A stretch of DNA of 64,000 nt from Dryocola sp032000125 (GCA_032000125.1 DAMALH010000002.1:106558-170557), one strand, 5' to 3'. Numbered from the stretch's first letter, positions 44,135 to 52,737 are shown. A program made the numbers and translations. Notes: generated by a model not told the origin, from the letters alone.

Positions 44135-44533
44135 ATGAAAAAAGTTCTGGTAATAGCGGGGCTCAGTGCCGTACTTAGCCTGTCGGTGATGGCAGACGAC
44201 AAGGGCGGCTTTAAAAACGATGCAGCGCCGCCACCGCCTCACGCCATGGACAAAGGCTATCGCGGCATGGAAGACGCCAGAGGAATGACCATCGTGCAGG
44301 CAAAAGCGATGCACGACGGAGCAACTATATCGCTGACCGGCAACATCATTAAAAAAACCGGTGAAGACAGATACCAGTTCAGAGATAAAACCGGCACCCT
44401 CGATGTTCATATCCCGCCAGCCGTGTTCGACGATCGAAAACTTAGTCCGGACGAACTGGTCGCCATTAACGGCACGCTGGATAAGAAACACAAGCCTGTA
44501 GTGATGAAAGTGGATCATTTTCAGAAACAGTAA
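44135..44533 (+). CDS. YgiW/YdeI-family periplasmic OB-fold (BOF) stress protein
   Basis: A 132-residue secreted protein of the NirD/YgiW/YdeI family (BOF domain). The ATG at 44135 has AAGGAG upstream; signal peptide MKKVLVIAGLSAVLSLSVMA. The mature protein opens DDKGGFKND and a Pro-rich stretch. The OB-fold domain (about 55-130) includes GATISLTGNIIKKTG, YQFRDKTGTLDVHIP and the closing KVDHFQKQ. Relatives (YgiW/VisP, YdeI) help Salmonella and E. coli resist stress and antimicrobial peptides and bind sugars. Which of the two this is orthologous to is unclear. Confidence 0.88.
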   Translation: MKKVLVIAGLSAVLSLSVMADDKGGFKNDAAPPPPHAMDKGYRGMEDARGMTIVQAKAMHDGATISLTGNIIKKTGEDRYQFRDKTGTLDVHIPPAVFDDRKLSPDELVAINGTLDKKHKPVVMKVDHFQKQ

Positions 44534-44543
44534 GGGCTGAATA

Positions 44544-44570
44544 CAGGGTGGAGGAACCGCCTCCACCCTG
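44544..44570. terminator. Convergent hairpin between the YgiW-like and SDR genes
   Basis: CAGGGTGGAGG (44544-44554) pairs perfectly with CCTCCACCCTG (44560-44570) around a 5-base loop, between convergent stops. No long T-run is present on either side. Confidence 0.65.
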
Positions 44571-44574
44571 CCTG

Positions 44575-45333
44575 CTATAAAAACATCCCGCCCGACACTT
44601 CAATGCGCTGCGCGTTAGCCCAGCCCAGCTCATCGCTCAGGATGGCGGCCATCGCGCTGCCGATATCATCCGGCTGGCCGACGCGTCCCAATGCTGTTTG
44701 TGCAGCAATGGCGTTGCTGAGCTGTGGGTTATCACGCACCACGCCGCCGCCGAAATCGGTGGCAATAGCGCCCGGTGCAATAATATTTACCGCAATACCC
44801 CGCTCGCCCAGCTCTTTAGCCTGATAGCGCGTCAGCACTTCCATTGCCCCTTTCATGGCGGCATACGCGGCTTTGCCCGGCAGGGCAAAACGGGTCAGAC
44901 CGGTTGATACATTCAGGATACGGCCGCCGTTTTTTATCATCGGCAGTAAATGCTGCGTCAGGAAGAAAGGCCCCTTCAGATGGATGTTCATTAATTCATC
45001 AAACTGCGCTTCCGTTGTTTTTTCGAACGCAGCGTCAAGACCGATGCCCGCATTGTTCAATAAATAATCAAACGAATCGCGTTGCCAAACATGCTGCAGC
45101 TGCTGTTTCACTTCTGCCGCAAAATTCGCAAAGCCCGAACTGTCGCCAACGTTTAGCTGAATAGCCACCGCTTTCACGCCTTTTAGCTCAATTTCACGCA
45201 CGACGTCCTGCGCTTCAGCCTGCCTGCTGTTCCAGGTCAGAATAATATTGATTCCTTTCTCCGCCAGCCTCAGCGCTGCGTTTTTACCTAACCCCCGGCT
45301 CCCGCCGGTCACTAATGCGATAGATTGCTGCAT
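44575..45333 (-). CDS. Short-chain dehydrogenase/reductase, divergent from a LysR gene
   Basis: A 252-residue SDR from the ATG at 45331-45333 (GAGG 8 bases upstream; a GTG four codons earlier is less likely). Cofactor motif TGGSRGLGKN (about 8-17), NNAG at about 87-90, catalytic Ser in NVSTG, and the YAAMKG motif. The C-terminal IEVSGGMFL is typical of FabG-like enzymes. The divergent LysR gene 120 bases away is its likely regulator; such pairs often handle quinones or aldehydes. Substrate unknown. Confidence 0.9.
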   Translation of the reverse strand: MQQSIALVTGGSRGLGKNAALRLAEKGINIILTWNSRQAEAQDVVREIELKGVKAVAIQLNVGDSSGFANFAAEVKQQLQHVWQRDSFDYLLNNAGIGLDAAFEKTTEAQFDELMNIHLKGPFFLTQHLLPMIKNGGRILNVSTGLTRFALPGKAAYAAMKGAMEVLTRYQAKELGERGIAVNIIAPGAIATDFGGGVVRDNPQLSNAIAAQTALGRVGQPDDIGSAMAAILSDELGWANAQRIEVSGGMFL

Positions 45334-45452
45334 GATTTGCCTCACTGGTTGCTGCTGGATGATTGAGATAAAGCTTATTAGCTGCTACAAGATCAATAAA
45401 GGTTGCCGATTGCGCATCACTGTTTCACTACAAACAACAATGCGGGATTGAA

Positions 45453-46352
45453 GTGGATAAAATAAACGCAATGCAGCTGTTCCTGAGAGTGGCTGAGCTT
45501 GAAAGTTTTTCCCGTGCCGCAGATACGCTTGGGCTTCCTAAAGGTAGCGTATCGCGGCAGATTCAGGCGCTGGAAAACCTGCTTGGCACGCGTTTGCTCT
45601 ACCGAACCACGCGTCGCGTTCAGCTTACGCAGGATGGAATGGTGTACTACGAACGCTGCCGGGATTTGCTGGCAAATCTCGAAGAGCTGGATGGTCTTTT
45701 TTTGCACGATCCTTCGTCCATCAGCGGGCGGCTGCGCGTCGATATGCCGGTGTCGTTGGCAAAGGATCTCGTCATGCCAAAGTTACCGGCGTTTTTACAG
45801 CAGTATCCCGGCATTGAACTGGAGCTTTCCAGCAGCGACAGGCTGGTGGATGTCGTTCGTGAAGGCTTTGACTGTGTGGTGCGGGTAGGCCAGCTAAAAG
45901 ATTCAGGCCTGGTCGCACGCAGCCTCGGCAAACTGACCCAGATTAACTGCGCCAGCCCCGATTATCTGGCGCGTTTTGGCTACCCGGAGAACCTGGACGA
46001 TCTCGCCTCCCACGCCGTGGTGCATTACGCATTAAACCTCGGCACGCGGCCGCAAGGCTTTGAGTTTGTGGCCGATAAAACCACACAGTGGATTAAAACC
46101 GGGGGCGTCATCACCGTAAACAGCACCGAAACCTATCGCGCGGCCTGCCTTGCCGGGCTGGGGATTATCCAGGTGCCGCGTACTGGCGTTAAAGAACTGC
46201 TGAAAAGTAAAAAGCTAATAGAAATTTTGCCGCAATATCGTGCCGCGCCGATGCCTGTCTCGCTGCTCTATCCGCACCGTCGCAACCTTTCGCGCCGCGT
46301 ACATTTATTTATGGAATGGCTCACGGACGTAATGAAAGCTTATGTAGATTAA
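45453..46352 (+). CDS. LysR-family transcriptional regulator
   Basis: A 299-residue LysR-type regulator beginning at a GTG (45453). Winged helix near 1-60 (MQLFLRVAELESFSRAADTLGLPKGSVS... split for reading), effector domain from about 90 (GRLRVDMPVSLAKDLVMPKL). It is of the CrgA/DsdC-like subgroup often paired with SDR or reductase genes. Divergent from the SDR gene at 44575-45333, which it probably regulates. yhjD follows after about 50 bases. Confidence 0.9.
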   Translation: MDKINAMQLFLRVAELESFSRAADTLGLPKGSVSRQIQALENLLGTRLLYRTTRRVQLTQDGMVYYERCRDLLANLEELDGLFLHDPSSISGRLRVDMPVSLAKDLVMPKLPAFLQQYPGIELELSSSDRLVDVVREGFDCVVRVGQLKDSGLVARSLGKLTQINCASPDYLARFGYPENLDDLASHAVVHYALNLGTRPQGFEFVADKTTQWIKTGGVITVNSTETYRAACLAGLGIIQVPRTGVKELLKSKKLIEILPQYRAAPMPVSLLYPHRRNLSRRVHLFMEWLTDVMKAYVD

Positions 46353-46404
46353 CGTTGCAGCTATAATTTTCTTAAGATGTGGACAAATACATAAGGAAAA
46401 TTTA

Positions 46405-47466
46405 ATGACGGACAAGCAGGACAACCGCCCTACCGACTCGCTGGATTATGAACCCGTTGCCAAATTTCAGACGGAGCCTAAGCCCGAAAGCGCCCCAGCC
46501 GGGCAGCCCGATGAGTCGGAGCCGCTGGTCAATATCACCACCAGTAACGAAACGCTGAACAGCACGATCGCCACCGTAAACAAAGCGGCGAGGCGCCCGA
46601 TGGTGGCGCACCTTTTACGGGCCACAGAGCGGTTTAGCGATCGCCTCGGCAACCAGTTTGGTGCGGCGATAACCTACTTTTCGTTTCTGTCGCTTATCCC
46701 CATCATGATGGTGGCCTTTGCCGCCGGGGGCTATATTCTTGCTTCACACCCCACGCTGCTACAGGATATTTTTAATAAAATTCTCGAAAACGTCAGCGAT
46801 CCGACGCTTGCCACTACGCTGAAAAGCACCATAAGCACCGCCGTACAGCAGCGCACGGCGGTCGGCCTGGTGGGACTTTTAGTGGCGCTTTACTCAGGCA
46901 TTAACTGGATGGGTAACCTGCGCGAGGCCGTACGTGCCCAGTCGCGCGATAAATGGGAGCGCAACCCGCAGGACAATGAAAAATTCTGGGTGAAGTACCT
47001 GCGCGATTTTATCTCGCTAATTGGCCTGCTGGTGGCGCTGATCGTAACCCTGTCCATTACCTCCATTGCCGGTTCGGCGCAGGATACTATTATCCACTTC
47101 CTGCGCCTGGACGGCATTGAGTGGCTTAAACCTGTCTGGTATCTGGTAGGCCTGAGTATCTCCATCTTCGCCAACTATCTTCTTTTCTTCTGGATATTCT
47201 GGCGCCTGCCGCGGCATCGCCCGCGTAAAAAAGCGCTGATTCGCGGTACATTCATTGCGGCGATTGGTTTTGAAGTCATTAAGATAATCATGACCTACAG
47301 CCTGCCCAAGCTTGTCAGCTCGCCGTCCGGCGCGGCTTTTGGCTCCGTATTAGGGCTGATGGCGTTCTTCTATTTCTTCGCGCGCCTCACGCTATTCTGC
47401 GCGGCGTGGATTGCCACCGCCGAGTATAAAGACGACCCGCGTATGCCGGGGAAATCACACAGGTAA
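46405..47466 (+). CDS. yhjD: YhjD, YihY/BrkB-family inner-membrane protein
   Basis: A 353-residue membrane protein matching E. coli YhjD, an alternative lipid IVA exporter whose point mutants bypass the need for Kdo. A polar, disordered N-terminal tail of about 65 residues precedes six or so helices. Family landmarks include GAAITYFSFLSLIPIMM, YSGINWMGNLREAV and a final RLTLFCAAWIATAEY. AAGGA precedes the ATG. This gene marks the return of the E. coli yhj backbone. Confidence 0.94.
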   Translation: MTDKQDNRPTDSLDYEPVAKFQTEPKPESAPAGQPDESEPLVNITTSNETLNSTIATVNKAARRPMVAHLLRATERFSDRLGNQFGAAITYFSFLSLIPIMMVAFAAGGYILASHPTLLQDIFNKILENVSDPTLATTLKSTISTAVQQRTAVGLVGLLVALYSGINWMGNLREAVRAQSRDKWERNPQDNEKFWVKYLRDFISLIGLLVALIVTLSITSIAGSAQDTIIHFLRLDGIEWLKPVWYLVGLSISIFANYLLFFWIFWRLPRHRPRKKALIRGTFIAAIGFEVIKIIMTYSLPKLVSSPSGAAFGSVLGLMAFFYFFARLTLFCAAWIATAEYKDDPRMPGKSHR

Positions 47467-47472
47467 GCGCTC

Positions 47473-47505
47473 TGCTTTTCCTCTCCCGCCGGGAGAGGAA
47501 AAGCA
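47473..47505. terminator. yhjD: Perfect 15-bp hairpin after yhjD
   Basis: TGCTTTTCCTCTCCC (47473-47487) pairs with GGGAGAGGAAAAGCA (47491-47505) around a 3-base loop, seven bases past the yhjD stop. The core CCTCTCCCGC-x-GGAGAGG is shared with the panM/livJ hairpin at 2844-2869. Confidence 0.8.
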
Positions 47506-47730
47506 AATCAGCACATAAATCCAGCCTGTAACTTTTATTTAACCAAAAAGCAGTTTTATCAACTGACTTAATAAATTTATCCAGAATTATACAGAACAAT
47601 ACCTCCGGGACTGGATATTATCCGCTTTATGTACAAAATTCGTTCAAATCCGGCGCGGGAGCCGCATTGAAATAAGGCTTTTGCTATGAGTAATATGGCC
47701 GTTCGTTCGTCCAATAAATAAGAAAAAATT

Positions 47731-48936
47731 ATGCAAGCATCCATTGCCACAACTATCGAGAGCGAGGCTGACGCCACGCCGGTTAACTCACGGGGAAAAG
47801 TTGTCGTTGCCTCTCTGGTCGGCACGGCCATTGAATTCTTCGACTTCTATATCTATGCCACCGCGGCCGTGATTGTCTTCCCGCACATTTTCTTCCCGCA
47901 GGGCGATCCGACGGCCGCCACGCTGCAGTCGCTGGCAACTTTTGCCATCGCCTTTGTCGCACGTCCGATTGGCTCCGCGCTGTTTGGCCATTTTGGCGAC
48001 CGCGTAGGTCGCAAAGTAACGCTTGTCGCTTCACTGCTGACAATGGGGGTTTCAACTGTCCTCATCGGCCTGCTGCCAGGCTATGCCACTATCGGCGTTA
48101 TGGCGCCGCTGCTGCTGGCGCTTGCACGTTTCGGACAGGGTCTGGGCCTGGGCGGCGAATGGGGCGGGGCGGCACTGCTGGCGACGGAAAACGCTCCGCC
48201 GCGCAAACGCGCACTCTATGGCTCCTTCCCGCAGCTGGGCGCGCCGATTGGCTTTTTCTTTGCTAACGGCACCTTCCTGCTGCTCTCCTGGCTGCTGACC
48301 GACGAGCAGTTCATGGCCTGGGGCTGGCGCGTACCTTTTATTCTGTCTGCGGTTCTGGTCATCATCGGCCTGTATGTTATCATGCTCGCCACTTACACGC
48401 TGTTCTACATCATGACGGTCTACTCCATGACCTACAGCACCGCCGCCGTACCGGTTGGCCTTGGCTTCTCGCGCAACGACGTGCTGTGGATGCTGATGAT
48501 GGCGGTAATTGGTTTTGGCGTGATGGTGCCGATTGCAGGCTATCTGGCTGACGCGTTTGGCCGTCGTAAATGCATGATTGCAATTACCAGCCTGATCGTT
48601 ATCTTTGCTCTGTTTCTCTTCCAGCCGCTGCTGGGCTCGGGCAGTTCAACGCTGGTGATGGCGTTTTTGTTAATCGGCCTGAGCCTGATGGGGCTGACCT
48701 TTGGCCCGATGGGCGCGCTGCTGCCGGAGCTGTTCCCGACCCAGGTGCGCTATACCGGTGCCTCGTTCTCTTACAACATGTCTTCGATTCTGGGCGCGTC
48801 CGTAGCGCCTTATATCGCCACCTGGCTGCAGGCAAACTATGGCCTGTTCTATGTGGGCGTTTATCTGGCCGCCATGGCGGCGCTAACGCTGATTGCGCTG
48901 CTGTTGACTAAAGAGACCCGCCACCAGTCGCTGTAA
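47731..48936 (+). CDS. yhjE: YhjE, MFS metabolite transporter with internal in-frame deletion
   Basis: A major facilitator of the metabolite:H+ symporter family (MHS), matching E. coli YhjE (440 residues) end to end except in the middle. After LVIIGLYV at residue 216 the sequence jumps straight to IMLATYTLFYIM. About 40 residues are missing there, beginning in E. coli with RVSLHESPVF and ending VTVLGTF. This removes the cytoplasmic loop between helices 6 and 7 without breaking the frame. The loop 2-3 motif GHFGDRVGRK and the C-terminal ELFPTQVRYTG are intact. The product (401 residues) is probably impaired. Junction at 48378/48379. Confidence 0.93.
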   Translation: MQASIATTIESEADATPVNSRGKVVVASLVGTAIEFFDFYIYATAAVIVFPHIFFPQGDPTAATLQSLATFAIAFVARPIGSALFGHFGDRVGRKVTLVASLLTMGVSTVLIGLLPGYATIGVMAPLLLALARFGQGLGLGGEWGGAALLATENAPPRKRALYGSFPQLGAPIGFFFANGTFLLLSWLLTDEQFMAWGWRVPFILSAVLVIIGLYVIMLATYTLFYIMTVYSMTYSTAAVPVGLGFSRNDVLWMLMMAVIGFGVMVPIAGYLADAFGRRKCMIAITSLIVIFALFLFQPLLGSGSSTLVMAFLLIGLSLMGLTFGPMGALLPELFPTQVRYTGASFSYNMSSILGASVAPYIATWLQANYGLFYVGVYLAAMAALTLIALLLTKETRHQSL

Positions 48937-48971
48937 TGCAAAACAGCGCGGTTTAAGGCCGCGCTGTAATT

Positions 48972-49280
48972 TCAAAAACCATCAAATATAAAATCCATTG
49001 CGCTCTTAATCTCTGCCCGCCAGGGCATCGCGCTTCCTGCTTCTTCCCGAAGGATAGCCTTATCGACACTGGCCATTTCATGGGTCATTACGATGAATCG
49101 CTCTCCTTCAACTTCCACAACAGGGCAAATCCGTTCGGGCAGTTTTGCCTGAGCACTGGAGGAATGCACCAAAGGAATGACTATCCTTGTAGTCAGTAAA
49201 TCAACCAAGTCACTTTGTACGTCGATGAGGTAAGGGTAGCGCTGGTTAGTACTGCCATTGCGGTAAATATAATATTGCAC
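48972..49280 (-). CDS. ccdB: CcdB-family toxin (DNA gyrase poison)
   Basis: A 102-residue protein matching CcdB, which traps DNA gyrase in a cleaved complex. It opens MQYYIYRNGSTNQRYPYLIDVQSDL and ends with the key MDFIFDGF, where F-plasmid CcdB has the toxic W-G-I tail; here that tail lacks the Trp, as in several chromosomal forms. It starts two bases after the antitoxin stop. Inserted between yhjE and yhjG, adjacent in E. coli K-12. Confidence 0.9.
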   Translation of the reverse strand: MQYYIYRNGSTNQRYPYLIDVQSDLVDLLTTRIVIPLVHSSSAQAKLPERICPVVEVEGERFIVMTHEMASVDKAILREEAGSAMPWRAEIKSAMDFIFDGF

Positions 49281-49282
49281 GA

Positions 49283-49522
49283 TCAGAACTTCCGATGTTC
49301 ATCAGCAAAGTTTCCACACTGCTCCGTGATGCGATTGAGTTCCAGAAGTCCCTCACGGTTACGTTGCTTCCACTGCTGACGTTCGATTTCCTCTAGATCC
49401 TGAGCAATAACAACGCTCAGGCGCTGCGACAAATTAAGGCCATGCGCACGTGCGCGTGCATAAAGCTCATCGTCGATGGTGACACTTACGGTTCGTTTTT
49501 GGCTTTTGATTACGGCACTCAT
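49283..49522 (-). CDS. ccdA: CcdA-family antitoxin
   Basis: A 79-residue antitoxin from the ATG at 49520-49522 (an ATG eight codons earlier lies inside the operator). The N-terminal ribbon-helix-helix (KRTVSVTIDDELYARARAHGL) binds DNA, and the C-terminal half (about 42-79, LEEIERQQWKQRNREGLLELN) should wrap CcdB. A 15-bp palindrome over its promoter is the expected autoregulatory operator. Followed at once by ccdB. Confidence 0.92.
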   Translation of the reverse strand: MSAVIKSQKRTVSVTIDDELYARARAHGLNLSQRLSVVIAQDLEEIERQQWKQRNREGLLELNRITEQCGNFADEHRKF

Positions 49523-49534
49523 TGCATTACCTCT

Positions 49535-49571
49535 TGCTAAAAGCACGTGCTATATACACGTGCTTTTAGCA
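49535..49571 (-). promoter_or_regulatory. ccdA: ccdAB operator: 15-bp perfect inverted repeat
   Basis: 49535-49549 is the exact reverse complement of 49557-49571, with a 7-base AT spacer. It lies between the -10 and the ccdA start codon and covers the predicted transcription start, as expected for autorepression by the CcdA-CcdB complex. Confidence 0.88.
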
Positions 49572-49599
49572 CTATATAAGTGGGCCAAACTTTGCTCAA
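49571..49599 (-). promoter_or_regulatory. ccdA: ccdAB promoter
   Basis: On the minus strand, TTGAGC (49594-49599) and TATAGT (49571-49576) are 17 bases apart, a good sigma-70 match. The -10 touches the large palindromic operator. Confidence 0.7.
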
Positions 49600-49601
49600 T
49601 T

Positions 49602-51668
49602 TTATTTCTTCATCTGCCCCAGAATGTTCCGGCACTGATTATCGTTGCCCTCTGACGGCGAGATTAGCGCCAATAGAGCAGCCGCTGGCGTCACAAGCGT
49701 TGCCAGCGCTGCGGCTACCGCGCCACGAGCTATCAGCGGCCCGGCTTTCACGCCAGCGTTCGGATTTTTAAAGGTGCCGCGGACATAAAGCGGCGAGCGC
49801 AGGGTAATAATACGAATCCCCTTACTTTCCGGGTCGATGGTTAAATCGAGCCGCTCGTCGGCAAAGCTGGTGGTGCCCGTTACGTTAATCAGGGCGTTTT
49901 CCGTGTCAAACGCGAAGATGCGTGGCGTCGCTACCCCACCGCGTAAATCCAGGTTCGCAGCGGCACAGTTAATCCGCACTTCGTCATCGCCAAAGATTTG
50001 CCCGACAATGTAGTTACCGACGTTGAGGCCCACAATCTCCATCAGGTTACGGCTGATTAAGCCGTCGTTCATCAGGAGCTTGAGGTTGCCGTCGCTGCTG
50101 CCAAGCAGCGCTGCTACCGAGTTACCGCGCCCGCGAATATCCGCATCGCCGTTCAGTTCGCCAAGCGTTTTCTGCATCGTCTCAACTTTTGGCATTAGCT
50201 GTTTTAGCTGTAAGCGGCGCGCCTGAACCTCTGCCCGGCCCTGCATCGGTTTCTTATCCCCTTCAAGGTGGATATTGGCGTTGATGGTGCCGCCCGCCAT
50301 GCCGAATTTGAGCGGCTCCAGGCGCAAATCAGCGTTTTTGAGGATGATATGGGTGTTGAGATCGCTAAGCGGCAGCGTACCGCTGTGTTCTATACGCTTG
50401 CCTTTAAAGCGCACGTCCGCATCCATCACGTCCCATTTGTCCGTTTCAAAGCGGTCATAAGGCAGCACTTTATCGGCAGGCTGTACCGTTTTCTCGCCTT
50501 TTTTCTCCTCGGCTTTTTTGCTCTGCTGCGCGCCTTTACCGGAGTCCACGCCGATAAGCGGCCCTAAATCCGCCAGACGTAGCTGTTTGGATTCCAGCTC
50601 GCCCTCAAGTTTAGGACGCGGCTTGCCCTGCGAGTACGTCAGCGAGCCGTGAATATCGCTGTCGCCGATACGGCCGTTAAAGTTCTGATAGCGGAAGACC
50701 GATCCCTTTTCAGTATCGATTTTCGCCAGCAGGTGCCCGTCGGTTTCAAACGGCGGCGTATCCGGCAGCAGTACGCCGGTCAGATCGTAGAGGTTACCCA
50801 GCGAGTCGCCGGAAAACTTCAGCCGAAGATCGACGCCGCCCATTTTCATTGGATCGTTAATGGTGCCGATTAGCGCAACGCGAGAATTGCCGGAATGGAC
50901 ATCCGCCTGGACCGGGAAGGCCGTGTCGCCTTCGCTACGCAACGCCAGCATGCCGCCAATTTTCCCGGTGCCTTCAATCGGCTCGCCGTTATAGCGCCCG
51001 TCCACCTTCAAGCCAAATACGTAATCGCCGGCTTTTGCGGCGTCTTTGCCGTTTGGCTTCGCGCCTGACACTTCATTAAACGGCAGCGGCTTACCGAGCG
51101 GATCGACGATGATGACCATGTCCGCTTTCGACACTTTGTCATCAACGGAAACGCGGCCTTTATCGAACAGGATATTATCCATGCGGAACGACCACGCAGA
51201 CGGCGTCTTTTCCTGGTCTTTGTTTTCGTCGCCTGCAAGCTTAAACGTCCAGTTATTGTTTTTTTCGGACAGGCGAATCAGCCGCGCATCAGGTTTTACA
51301 AGCTTGATCCACGGGATATATACGGTTTTGGTAAGCAGTGCTAAAGGCGCGAGAGTGGCATCCACACGCGGCAGGTGCACCATAGTGACTTCAGGAATAT
51401 CAGGAGGATTACCGAGGATAATATCTTCGGCGTGAACATGGGGCCAGGGCACCCAGCTTCGCCAGCCGGTTTCCTCTTTATTACGCTCCCACACCACCCC
51501 CAAATCACCGCGTATAGCGAAGGGACGGTTAAGTTCCGTCGAGACTTTTTGGTTGATGGTCGGTTTGAGTCGATTCCAGTCAAACGTAGCGATCACGATG
51601 ATAGCTATCACAACCAACAACAATAAAATCCCGACTACCGCACTGATAATTTTACCGGTTTTTGACAT
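49602..51668 (-). CDS. yhjG: YhjG, AsmA-family inner-membrane protein
   Basis: A 688-residue member of the AsmA/TAM-like (VPS13-related) family, close to E. coli YhjG (about 690). One N-terminal membrane helix (about 7-29) anchors a long periplasmic beta-rich domain. AsmA-type features include the DWNRLKPTINQKVS start of the periplasmic part and the C-terminal LDLTIDPESKGIRIITLRSPLYVRGTFKNP region (shown in parts). Such proteins help move phospholipids between membranes; YhjG appears a minor paralogue. Confidence 0.94.
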   Translation of the reverse strand: MSKTGKIISAVVGILLLLVVIAIIVIATFDWNRLKPTINQKVSTELNRPFAIRGDLGVVWERNKEETGWRSWVPWPHVHAEDIILGNPPDIPEVTMVHLPRVDATLAPLALLTKTVYIPWIKLVKPDARLIRLSEKNNNWTFKLAGDENKDQEKTPSAWSFRMDNILFDKGRVSVDDKVSKADMVIIVDPLGKPLPFNEVSGAKPNGKDAAKAGDYVFGLKVDGRYNGEPIEGTGKIGGMLALRSEGDTAFPVQADVHSGNSRVALIGTINDPMKMGGVDLRLKFSGDSLGNLYDLTGVLLPDTPPFETDGHLLAKIDTEKGSVFRYQNFNGRIGDSDIHGSLTYSQGKPRPKLEGELESKQLRLADLGPLIGVDSGKGAQQSKKAEEKKGEKTVQPADKVLPYDRFETDKWDVMDADVRFKGKRIEHSGTLPLSDLNTHIILKNADLRLEPLKFGMAGGTINANIHLEGDKKPMQGRAEVQARRLQLKQLMPKVETMQKTLGELNGDADIRGRGNSVAALLGSSDGNLKLLMNDGLISRNLMEIVGLNVGNYIVGQIFGDDEVRINCAAANLDLRGGVATPRIFAFDTENALINVTGTTSFADERLDLTIDPESKGIRIITLRSPLYVRGTFKNPNAGVKAGPLIARGAVAAALATLVTPAAALLALISPSEGNDNQCRNILGQMKK

Positions 51669-51731
51669 GCTTTCCCTCTTCCCGACGTGACTTACCTTAA
51701 CTAAAGATAGTTTAGGGTAGCCAAAACGGCA

Positions 51732-52505
51732 TCAGGGAAGACGAATCAGTACGTTTTTCAGATTTTCAAACGGGACGGGACGGGACAAATAGTAGCCCTG
51801 GGCAGCAAAAGCCGGCGATGCCTGAACGTCACGCCACTCTTCTAACGTTTCAACGCCTTCTACAATCACGCCCTTACAATAGCGGTTCATTAGCTGCAGC
51901 AGCATGGTAAACAGGGTACGGCCTTCATCGCTTTTACGCAGCATGATAAACAGATCGCGCGCAACTTTGATGTAGTCGTATCGCACTTCGCTCAGCGCCG
52001 AGAAATTCGCCATGCCCGTGCCAAAGTCATCAAGCCACAGCGGGCCGAATTCTTGCAGATGCGCAAGCGTCGCGGCCTGAGGCTGGGTAATATGTTCCAC
52101 CAGCTCGAAGCGCACCCAGGGAAGTTTATCAATAAGCGCCAGAATCGGCTGATGATGCTTCATCGCCATCAGCGTAGGGCCATCAACGTTTACCGAGGCC
52201 AGAATGCCGTGCTCAAGGAAAGTGGATTGCCAGGTTTCCAGCAGAATCAGCTGCTCTTCAATTACACTCAGCCGGCTGCGTGTGGAAATAGACAAGAAAT
52301 AACGATCCGGAGGAATACGAACCTCTTTCTCACTCGGATGCGTCACAACGGTCAGCAGCTCCACTGCCATTAGCGTACCGTCAATCTTATAAATCGGCTG
52401 AAAGGTATATTGCCGCTGGCACTGTAACCAAAACCGCCTTTCCTGCAAACTTTCGACACTCGCTTCAGCCGTATTAAGCCGGTGAGTGATCTGCTTCAAC
52501 TTCAT
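51732..52505 (-). CDS. pdeH: PdeH, c-di-GMP phosphodiesterase
   Basis: A 257-residue stand-alone EAL phosphodiesterase (E. coli YhjH/PdeH, 255). It lowers c-di-GMP during flagellar growth so that YcgR does not brake the motor. The EAL motif reads VELLTVV (AVELL), with the other catalytic residues in NVDGP, FELVEH, LDDFGTG, YDYIKV and VEGVET. A near-perfect FliA promoter lies about 50 bases upstream, placing it in the flagellar class 3 regulon. Divergent from kdgK. Confidence 0.96.
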   Translation of the reverse strand: MKLKQITHRLNTAEASVESLQERRFWLQCQRQYTFQPIYKIDGTLMAVELLTVVTHPSEKEVRIPPDRYFLSISTRSRLSVIEEQLILLETWQSTFLEHGILASVNVDGPTLMAMKHHQPILALIDKLPWVRFELVEHITQPQAATLAHLQEFGPLWLDDFGTGMANFSALSEVRYDYIKVARDLFIMLRKSDEGRTLFTMLLQLMNRYCKGVIVEGVETLEEWRDVQASPAFAAQGYYLSRPVPFENLKNVLIRLP

Positions 52506-52552
52506 CCTGCACGTCCTGTTTAACTTGATAACTCAGATGGCCCGTCGAAAGG

Positions 52553-52579
52553 TTATCGGCGTTGCGATTGATAACTTTA
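52553..52579 (-). promoter_or_regulatory. pdeH: FliA (sigma-28) promoter of pdeH
   Basis: On the minus strand TAAAGTTA-N11-GCCGATAA matches the sigma-28 consensus TAAAGTTT-N11-GCCGATAA at 15 of 16 fixed positions with exact spacing, about 50 bases upstream of the pdeH start. Confidence 0.92.
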
Positions 52580-52653
52580 TGTTCATCATCGGCGCAAAAG
52601 CGCGCCGGCAAATTTCCACCTTCGCATCAATAAGCTGGCACAGCTCAAAACTT

Positions 52654-52673
52654 TCCGAAACGGTGTTTTAAAT
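52654..52673 (+). promoter_or_regulatory. kdgK: Candidate KdgR operator upstream of kdgK
   Basis: The core GAAACGGTGTTTTA (52657-52670) fits the KdgR consensus core RAAAYRNYRTTTYA at every position, though the outer bases do not. It lies about 65 bases upstream of kdgK, overlapping a TTGACT (52677-52682) -35-like element on its right. Confidence 0.55.
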
Positions 52674-52737
52674 TGATTGACTCATTTTTTGGCGCGGCCC
52701 ACACTGTTCTTAATTCTACTTATGCAGGTTCCAACAT

